A DNA stretch of 64,000 bases from Anaeramoeba ignava (lineage: Eukaryota; Metamonada; Anaeramoebidae). The translations under genes and the position numbers were made by a program. The stretch is taken from positions 62,001 to 126,000 of the forward strand of contig JAPDFW010000134.1 in NCBI GenBank assembly GCA_028826165.1, read 5' to 3'. How positions within the stretch are numbered: position 1 is the first letter of the stretch; each line of letters starts with the position of its first letter. The notes under the pieces are model-generated. The model had not been told where the DNA came from. It did not search any database and saw only the letters and a program-made list of their open reading frames with translations. Shown in pieces: positions 58,194 through 64,000 of the stretch.

Positions 58194-59431
58194 ATGGAAA
58201 CATATGAAGAAACAAAAGGTTGAAAAAAGAAAAAAGAAAAAAGAAACAAAACTTAAAATAACAAAAAATAATATTTTTTTATTTTAAATAGAACCAAAAG
58301 TAGTTCATATTGAATTACTTAAACAAGCAATTGAAAAAATTACAGGAGAAGATGCAGAAAAATGTATGTTATCAATTCCTCAAGTTAAAGAGTTATTTCT
58401 TCTTGATCCAAAAGGTGCTGAACTTTTTCATAGAATTCTTGATATGTTTGTCTATTTATTTCTCTTTTTTTTATTATACTTTTTTTCATCAGAATTATTT
58501 TGATGTAAATTAAAATCAAAATCAAAATCAAAATCAAAATCAAAATCTAATTATAAATCTAATTATAAATATAAATATAAATCTAATTATAAATATAAAT
58601 ATAAATATAAATATAAATATAAATATAAATATAAATATAAATATAAATATAAATATAAATATAAATATAAATATAAATATAAATATAAATATAAATATAA
58701 ATATTTAAAATATAAATATAAATATAAATATAAATATAAATCTAAATATAAAAATAAATATAAATAAAATTAAAATTAAAATCAAAATCAAAATTAAAAT
58801 CAAAATTAAAATCAAAATTAAAATCAAAATTAAAATCAAAATCAAAATCAAAATTAAAATCAAAATTAAAATTAAAATCAAAATCAAATTCAAAATTAAA
58901 ATTAAAATTAAAATTCAAAATTAAAATAGAAACAAGGATGGAAAAGTGGAATTTGAAGAAATCAAACAAACTATTACAACATTAACAAGTGGAACAAATG
59001 AAGAAAAAGCAGAAATAATATTCAAAACATGGGATGAAAATGGGGATGGATATTTAACAGAAATGGAAGTACGACAAATGATGTTTAGTTCAGTAACACT
59101 TGCATCTTCATTTTTAATAACAAAGATGTTAGGACCAATGTCAAACCTGATACAAACATTGGATTCTGAAAATCATCAGAATGAACCCAACTTCAAAGAC
59201 CAAATTGAACAAGGAATTCAAGAACAAATCAATGGAACTGATATTGATAATATTGTCCAAATGCTTTTCCAACAAACTCAAACTGAAATGACTGATGCAA
59301 TTTCTCTTGAAAAATTCAAACAGCATTGTTCAACCCCAGATAGTGCTGCAACCCCAATTATTGAAGGGTTAATCTCAATCGCTCAACCTTTAATTCAAGA
59401 TGAAAATGATCCTAATTGTCAAATGATGTGA
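58194..59431 (+). CDS. EF-hand calcium-binding protein with CaaX box
   Basis: Exons 58194-58218, 58292-58445 and 58930-59431; 226 residues. The splice at 58445/58930 completes a canonical EF-hand loop (DINKDGKVEFEE, positions 1, 3, 5, 9 and 12 all acceptable). The second loop is DENGDGYLTEME. The region after it is helical, with possible degenerate hands (TDIDNIVQMLFQQ, TDAISLEKFKQHC). The chain ends in NCQMM, a CaaX box expected to be farnesylated. It is likely a membrane-attached Ca2+ sensor. Donors are GTTGAA (58219) and GTTTGT (58446), both non-consensus, but the phases and the reconstructed EF loop strongly support them. A TTTTTTCATTTTTC promoter motif lies 35-45 bases before the ATG. 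Confidence 0.85.
58446..58929 (+). repeat. Intron of ATAAAT and AAAATC/AAAATT repeats inside an EF-hand loop
   Basis: About 200 bases of ATAAAT hexamers flanked by AAAATC runs; donor GTTTGTC, acceptor AAAATAG. The intron interrupts the calcium-binding loop after its first residue. Confidence 0.85.
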
Positions 59432-59648
59432 ATCCAATAATCTTGAACTAGCAAAAAAACCCAAAAAAAAAAATATCCCTTTTTTTGATTTTTTGATTTT
59501 TTCTTTTTCAATCAAAATTCAAATTCAAATTCCCTTCATTTCTTTCATTTTTTTGATGTGGAATTTTTCATAAAAGAAAAAAACAATTTAATTTTAATTT
59601 TGATTTTAATTTTGATTTTAATTTTAATTTGAATTTTAATTTTTGATT
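59432..59648. other. Intergenic between the EF-hand and RCC1-BTB loci
   Basis: T-rich 3' flank of the EF-hand gene, then TTTTAATTTTGA repeats from about 59590. No gene is seen. Confidence 0.5.
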
Positions 59649-59726
59649 TTCATTTTTAAATTTGTTAGTTAATAAATCAAATAAATTTGGATTTGTTTGA
59701 TTTAATTGAAAATAATTAATTCCATT
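59649..59726 (-). pseudogene. 3'-end fragment of an RCC1-BTB gene
   Basis: The minus strand encodes INYFQLNQTNPNLFDLLTN and KFKNENQK, matching the C-terminal end of the intact gene at 59945-61831. No coding sequence precedes it; TTTTAA repeats flank it on both sides. Confidence 0.7.
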
Positions 59727-59842
59727 TTGATTTTTAATTTTAATTTTAATTTTAATTTTAATTTTAATTTTAATTTTAATTTTAATTTTAATTTTAATTT
59801 TAATTTTAATTTTAATTTTAATTTTAATTTTGATTTTAATTT

Positions 59843-59944
59843 TGATTATTAAATTTGTTAATTAATAAATCAAATAAATTTGGATTTGTTTGATTTAATT
59901 GAAAATAATCAATTCCAATTTTAATTTCATTAATGATTTCTTGT
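59843..59944 (-). pseudogene. Second 3'-end fragment of an RCC1-BTB gene
   Basis: The minus strand reads EIINEIKIGIDYFQLNQTNP then NLFDLLINKFNNQNQN. It resembles the end of the 62038 paralogue more than its immediate neighbour. It abuts the stop codon of the intact gene, so two alternative tails lie in series. Confidence 0.7.
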
Positions 59945-61831
59945 TTAAAAAATTAAACAATTTTCTTTTTTTTTGTTTTTTTTTCTTTTGAGATTTTCAT
60001 TTTTAAATTTGTTAGTTAATAAATCAAATAAATTTGGATTTGTTTGATTTAATTGAAAATAATCAATTCCTCTTTGAATTTCATTAATTATTTCTTTTGT
60101 AATTTGAATTTCATCTTTAATTTGATTTGAATAAATCCAATATTCAAATATTTGAAATGATTTATTACTTAATTCACTATAATCTGTAACTTTATTAGAA
60201 TTATCTTCAGTTACAGATAAAAACATTCCTCGATATAATTCACTTCTCATTATTAATATTAATTTTGGAAATTTATATTGTTTTTCTTTTCTTTCAATTA
60301 TAAAATCTTTTTCATTTTCATTTAAATAAATTCTTTTCATTGTTTCTTCAATTTTTTCATTTGAATTTATAATTTCTTTAATTTCAGAATATAATTTTGG
60401 ATTTATTATTCTGTTTGAATAAATCATTTCAAATATTTGATTTGATTCTTTAATTGATTTATTTGAAATAATTTCTTGAAGTTTTTCAATTTGATTTTGA
60501 TTTTGATTTAATCTATATTTCAATATTAATTTATGAGCTTCAATTATTTCTCCATTTTTGGTTTTAAATGAAATATTACAAAATTCTTTTCTTCTAAATA
60601 ATTTTATCAAATCTTCTTCAAGATTGGAAAAAGAAGGAGAAGAATAATAAAGAAATGATTTGTAATCTCCACAAGAAATATGATAATTAGAAATATCTTC
60701 ATTAAATCTTAATTTAGGAATTTCAATTTGAATTGGAATTGATTTCGTTTCTGTATCTTCAGTTCCTAATTGGCCAAAATAATTATCTCCAAATCCAATC
60801 AATTTTGATTTGGAAGTTAAAATCAAAGTATGAGCACTTCCACAAGAAAAATCAAGAATATTATTATCATTTTCAAATAAAGATGATTTGATTTCAGTAA
60901 ATTCATAAGTATCTTCATTTTTGCCAAGTCCATTTAATAGATAATCTCCAGTTGAATAAAGTTTTCTTTTTGGATTTTCATTTTCATTTTCAATCAACAT
61001 TATTGAATGACAAGATCCAGACTTAATATCAATTATTTTACCTTTTGGAATATTTTGGATTTGAGTTAGTTCTTGGATTTTTTCCTCTTTTTTTCTTGAT
61101 TCTCCTAATCCAAGTTGACCATAATTATTATCACCACATCCAAATAATTCTTGATTTGAATTTAAAAGAAAAACATGTCTTGAATCATTTCCTGAAAATA
61201 TTTTAGAAACATTTTTCATTATTAAAATTGGTTTTTCTGTTTTTCGTGTTTTAGAATCAAAAAATATTTCTCCAAATTTATTTGAACCAATTCCATAAGT
61301 ATTTTGATTTGAAGTTAATAAGTAAATTGACTTGTATCCACAAACAACATCTTGAATTATTCTATCATTTGTATCTTCAATTAATGATGAAATATTGATG
61401 AATTCATTTGGATTTTCTGGATTAATATATCTTCCTTTGGCAAATACATTTCCTTCTATTGTTAAAATAGCTTCATTCGCATAACCAACAGTTACTTTTT
61501 GAATATTTTCTTCAATTTGGATTTTTTTAGGATTTGGATTTGAATCATTTTCATTTAAATATTCTATTGCTTTTCCATTTTTAAAAAGGAAAATTGTTCC
61601 AAAGAAACTTGATGAAATTTGTTTAATTTGTTTTTCATTTTCATTTTCATTTTCATTTTCATTTTCAATTTCATTTTCATTTTCATTTTCATTTTCATTT
61701 TCATTTTCATTTTCATTTTCATTTTCATTTTCATTTTCAAATTTAAATTGAATTGGTTTTTTTATTTTTTTTGATTCATTTTTGATAAGTTTTGGATTTT
61801 TATTTAAACCAAAAAATAAACAATCATTCAT
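59945..61831 (-). CDS. RCC1 - BTB - BTB protein with CaaX box
   Basis: A single exon of 628 residues. Residues 35-70 hold a Glu-Asn repeat (EN units from GAAAAT hexamers). Residues about 75-395 form RCC1 blades (YGIGSNKFGEIFF, LFGCGDNNYGQLGLGESRKK, LIGFGDNYFGQLGTEDT, DFSCGSAHTLILTS). BTB domain 1 starts near 413 (RRKEFCNISFKTKNGEIIEA) and BTB domain 2 near 507 (EKDFIIERKEKQYKFPKLIL, then RSELYRGMFLSV). The tail is polybasic and ends ENCLIF, a CaaX box whose final Phe predicts geranylgeranylation or farnesylation. The same plan, propeller plus two BTB regions plus CaaX, is seen in the kelch gene at 18351. It probably acts as a membrane-bound CUL3 adaptor, or works with small GTPases; both are inference. 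Confidence 0.88.
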   Translation of the reverse strand: MNDCLFFGLNKNPKLIKNESKKIKKPIQFKFENENENENENENENENENENENEIENENENENENEKQIKQISSSFFGTIFLFKNGKAIEYLNENDSNPNPKKIQIEENIQKVTVGYANEAILTIEGNVFAKGRYINPENPNEFINISSLIEDTNDRIIQDVVCGYKSIYLLTSNQNTYGIGSNKFGEIFFDSKTRKTEKPILIMKNVSKIFSGNDSRHVFLLNSNQELFGCGDNNYGQLGLGESRKKEEKIQELTQIQNIPKGKIIDIKSGSCHSIMLIENENENPKRKLYSTGDYLLNGLGKNEDTYEFTEIKSSLFENDNNILDFSCGSAHTLILTSKSKLIGFGDNYFGQLGTEDTETKSIPIQIEIPKLRFNEDISNYHISCGDYKSFLYYSSPSFSNLEEDLIKLFRRKEFCNISFKTKNGEIIEAHKLILKYRLNQNQNQIEKLQEIISNKSIKESNQIFEMIYSNRIINPKLYSEIKEIINSNEKIEETMKRIYLNENEKDFIIERKEKQYKFPKLILIMRSELYRGMFLSVTEDNSNKVTDYSELSNKSFQIFEYWIYSNQIKDEIQITKEIINEIQRGIDYFQLNQTNPNLFDLLTNKFKNENLKRKKNKKKENCLIF

Positions 61832-61845
61832 TTTTGAAAAGAAAA

Positions 61846-61864
61846 AAAATGAAAAAATGATTTT
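61846..61864 (-). promoter_or_regulatory. Promoter motif of the RCC1-BTB gene
   Basis: On the minus strand ATCATTTTTTCATTTTTTTT precedes the ATG by about 15 bases. The paralogue at 63792 has the same leader (TTTTTCAAAAATG next to the ATG). Confidence 0.45.
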
Positions 61865-61865
61865 T

Positions 61866-62037
61866 GGAATTTTAATTTTAATTTTGATTTTTAATTTTGA
61901 TTTTAATTTTAATTTGAATTTTAATTTTGATTTTAAATTTTAATTTTAATTTTAATTTTAATTTTAATTTTAATTTTAATTTTAATTTTAATTTTGGAAT
62001 TTTAATTTTAATTTTAATTTTGATTTTAATTTTAATT
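61866..62037. repeat. TTTTAA / TTTTGA repeat between paralogues
   Basis: Simple repeat separating the two RCC1-BTB genes. It runs directly into the stop codon of the second one. Confidence 0.8.
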
Positions 62038-63792
62038 TTAATTTTGATTATTAAATTTTTTAATTAATAAATCAAATAAATTTGGTTTTGTTTGATTTAA
62101 TTGAAAATAATCAATTCCTCTTTGAATTTCATTAATTATTTCTTTTGTAATTTGAATTTCATCTTTAATTTGATTTGAATAAATCCAATATTCAAATATT
62201 TGAAATGATTTATTACTTAATTCACTATAATCTGTAACTTTATTAGAAGTATCATTTGTTACAGATAAAAACATTCCTCGATATAATTCACTTCTCATTA
62301 TTAATATTAATTTTGGAAATTTATATTGTTTTTCTTTTCTTTCAATAATAAAATCTTTTTCTTTTTCATTTAAATAAATTCTTTTCATTGTTTCTTCAAT
62401 TTTTTCATTTAAATTTATAATTTCTTTAATTTCAGAATATAATTTTGGATTTATTTTGGAATTATTTGAATAAATCATTTCAAATATTTGATTAGATTCT
62501 TTAATTGATTTTTTTGAAATAATTTCTTGAAGTTTTTCAATTTGATTTTCATTTTCATTTTGATTTAATCTATATTTTAATATTAATTTATGAGCTTCAA
62601 TTATTTCTCCATTTTCGGTTTTAAATGAAATATTACAAAATTCTTTTCTTCTAAATAATTTTATCAAATCTTCTTCAAGATTGGAAAAAGAAGGAGAAGA
62701 ATAATAAAGAAATGATCTTTCATATCCACAAGAAAGATGATAATTAGAAATATCTTCATTAAATCTTAATTTAGGAAGTTCAATTTGAATTGGAATTAAT
62801 TGATATTTTGTATTTCCAGTTCCTAATTGACCATCATCATTATCACCAAATCCAATTAATTTATTATTGGAAGTTAAAATCAAAGTATGAGCATTTCCAC
62901 AAGAAAAATCAAGAATATTATCATCATTTTCAAATAAATATGATTTGATTTCAGTAAATTCATAAGTATTTTGATCTTGGCCAAGTCCATTATATGAGGA
63001 GCATCCACATGAATAAAGTTTTCTTTTTGGATTTTCATTTTCAATCAACATTACTGAATAAGAACAACCACATTTAATATCAATTATTTTACCTTTTGGA
63101 ATATTTTGGATTTTGGTTAATTTTTGGATTATTGTTTCTTTTTTTCTTGATTCTCCTAATCCAAGTTGACCATATTGATTATATCCGCATACAAATAATT
63201 CTTGATTTGAATTTAAAAGAAAAACATGATTTGAAGAATTTCCTGAAAATATTTTAGAAACATTTTTCATTATTAAAATTGGTTTTTGTGTTTTTTCAAG
63301 TGTTTTAGAATCAAAACCAAGTTGACCATATTGATTTGAACCAATTCCATAAGCATTTTGATTTGAAGTTAATAAGTAAAATGAATAAGCACCAGAAACA
63401 ATATCTTGAATTATTCTATCATTTGTATCTTCAATTAATGATGAAATATTGATAAATTCTTTTGGATTATTTGGATTAATATCTTTTCCTTTTGCAAATA
63501 CATTTCCTTCTTTTGTTAAAATAGCTTCATTTTGATAACTAACAGTTACTTTTTGAATATTTTCAATTTGGATTTTTTCAGGATTTTGATTTGAATCGTT
63601 TTGTTTTAAATATTCTATTGCTTTTCCATTTTTAAAAAGGAAAATTATTGAAAATAAACTTGATGAAATTTGTTTAATTTGTTTTTCATTTTCATTTTCA
63701 AATTTAAATTGAATTGGTTTTGTTATTTTATCTTTTTCATTTTTGATAAGTTTTGGATAGTCATTTAAACCAGAAAATAAACAATCATTCAT
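62038..63792 (-). CDS. RCC1 - BTB - BTB paralogue lacking the CaaX tail
   Basis: A single exon of 584 residues, closely similar to the neighbouring gene in every domain. RCC1 blades cover about residues 45-365 (YGIGSNQYGQLGFD, LFVCGYNQYGQLGLGESRKK, LIGFGDNDDGQLGTGNT). BTB domain 1 starts near 384 and BTB domain 2 near 480. The N-terminal Glu-Asn repeat is short here (ENENEK), about 25 residues less than in the paralogue. The C-terminus ends FNNQN as the frame runs into TTTTAA repeat sequence, so the polybasic CaaX tail of the neighbour is missing. Tail loss by repeat expansion is the simplest reading. The protein is probably not membrane-anchored in the same way. Confidence 0.87.
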   Translation of the reverse strand: MNDCLFSGLNDYPKLIKNEKDKITKPIQFKFENENEKQIKQISSSLFSIIFLFKNGKAIEYLKQNDSNQNPEKIQIENIQKVTVSYQNEAILTKEGNVFAKGKDINPNNPKEFINISSLIEDTNDRIIQDIVSGAYSFYLLTSNQNAYGIGSNQYGQLGFDSKTLEKTQKPILIMKNVSKIFSGNSSNHVFLLNSNQELFVCGYNQYGQLGLGESRKKETIIQKLTKIQNIPKGKIIDIKCGCSYSVMLIENENPKRKLYSCGCSSYNGLGQDQNTYEFTEIKSYLFENDDNILDFSCGNAHTLILTSNNKLIGFGDNDDGQLGTGNTKYQLIPIQIELPKLRFNEDISNYHLSCGYERSFLYYSSPSFSNLEEDLIKLFRRKEFCNISFKTENGEIIEAHKLILKYRLNQNENENQIEKLQEIISKKSIKESNQIFEMIYSNNSKINPKLYSEIKEIINLNEKIEETMKRIYLNEKEKDFIIERKEKQYKFPKLILIMRSELYRGMFLSVTNDTSNKVTDYSELSNKSFQIFEYWIYSNQIKDEIQITKEIINEIQRGIDYFQLNQTKPNLFDLLIKKFNNQN

Positions 63793-63869
63793 TTTTGAAA
63801 AAGAAAAAAAATGAAAAAAAAAATTCTTAATTCTTAATTTTTAATTATTTTTATTCAAATATTTTGTTT

Positions 63870-64000
63870 TTAATCCAAAAAATAGCATTCAATTTCTTCC
63901 ACTTCCCAATTTTGAAAAGAACCTGCTAAATAATTTCTTGCTTCATTTGTTCCATAAATTATATCTTTTGGAGTATTATAAGTGAATCCAAAATTAGTGT
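63870..64000 (-). CDS. 3' end of a TLDc-domain protein (partial)
   Basis: The minus strand encodes NFGFTYNTPKDIIYGTNEA then RNYLAGSFQNWEVEEIECYFLD and stop (63870-63872). This matches the end of the BTB-BACK-TLDc protein at 30019 (EAKSYLAGSYDKWKVDELETFF). The start lies beyond the window. It is probably another BTB-TLDc family member. Confidence 0.85.
   Translation of the reverse strand, partial: TNFGFTYNTPKDIIYGTNEARNYLAGSFQNWEVEEIECYFLD

Overview
This window is nuclear DNA of a very AT-rich protist. Split genes with GT...AG introns, ankyrin/kelch/RCC1/BTB/TLDc proteins, an ALIX, an ENTH adaptor, SPF45, Utp13 and a condensin II subunit all say eukaryote. Most complete genes end in TAA or TGA, so the standard code fits; the one UAG met inside a gene (37567) sits at a frame change. 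The mix of multi-domain Rho GEF, RCC1-BTB, kelch-BTB and TLDc proteins in a genome full of simple repeats suggests a free-living amoeboid or amoeboflagellate lineage. The anaerobic Anaeramoeba group (Metamonada) is my best guess; that is inference, not proof. No rRNA, tRNA, CRISPR array or recognisable transposase was seen.

Layout. 1-7213: an ankyrin-repeat Rho GEF with a split PH domain, 5' end outside the window. 8746-11506: two unrecognised genes. 11590-18242 (-): an LRR/coiled-coil protein of the LRRCC1/centriolin type. 18351-21328: a kelch-BTB-BTB protein with a CaaX box, divergent from the previous gene. 21617-27168: a large helical-repeat protein and a convergent MFS transporter. 27250-29945: a satellite block of about 145 bp units. 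30019-33771: a BTB-TLDc protein and a convergent secreted FG-GAP/fibronectin-like membrane protein. 33999-35235: a truncated gene start fused to a second satellite block. 35290-40233: Utp13 (with an apparent +1 frameshift) and condensin II subunit H2, convergent. 40761-47763 (-): kelch protein, small PX protein, SPF45, a small basic protein, a coiled-coil protein and a 64-residue protein. 48485-56114: an ENTH adaptor divergent from ALIX. 56286-59431: a bacterial-type glycerate kinase and a CaaX-tailed EF-hand protein. 59945-64000 (-): two RCC1-BTB-BTB paralogues with 3'-end remnants, and the 3' end of a BTB-TLDc-type gene.

How it hangs together. Gene structures were rebuilt by joining exons so that reading phase is kept at every junction; for almost all multi-exon genes the exon lengths sum to a multiple of three. 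Introns are either short (about 60-100 bases) or swollen by one simple tandem repeat private to that intron. Nearly every start codon lies 20-80 bases downstream of a T-rich tract containing TTTTTCATTTTT.

The most interesting theme is signalling at membranes: beta-propeller plus tandem-BTB proteins (kelch or RCC1) carrying C-terminal CaaX boxes, an architecture recalling LZTR1, beside a prenylated EF-hand protein and a Rho GEF. The second is an apparent +1 frameshift at UUU-UAG in Utp13. The third is the privately expanded, sense-strand A-rich repeat filling of introns. Coordinates given for split genes are gene spans; exon joins are in the evidence.
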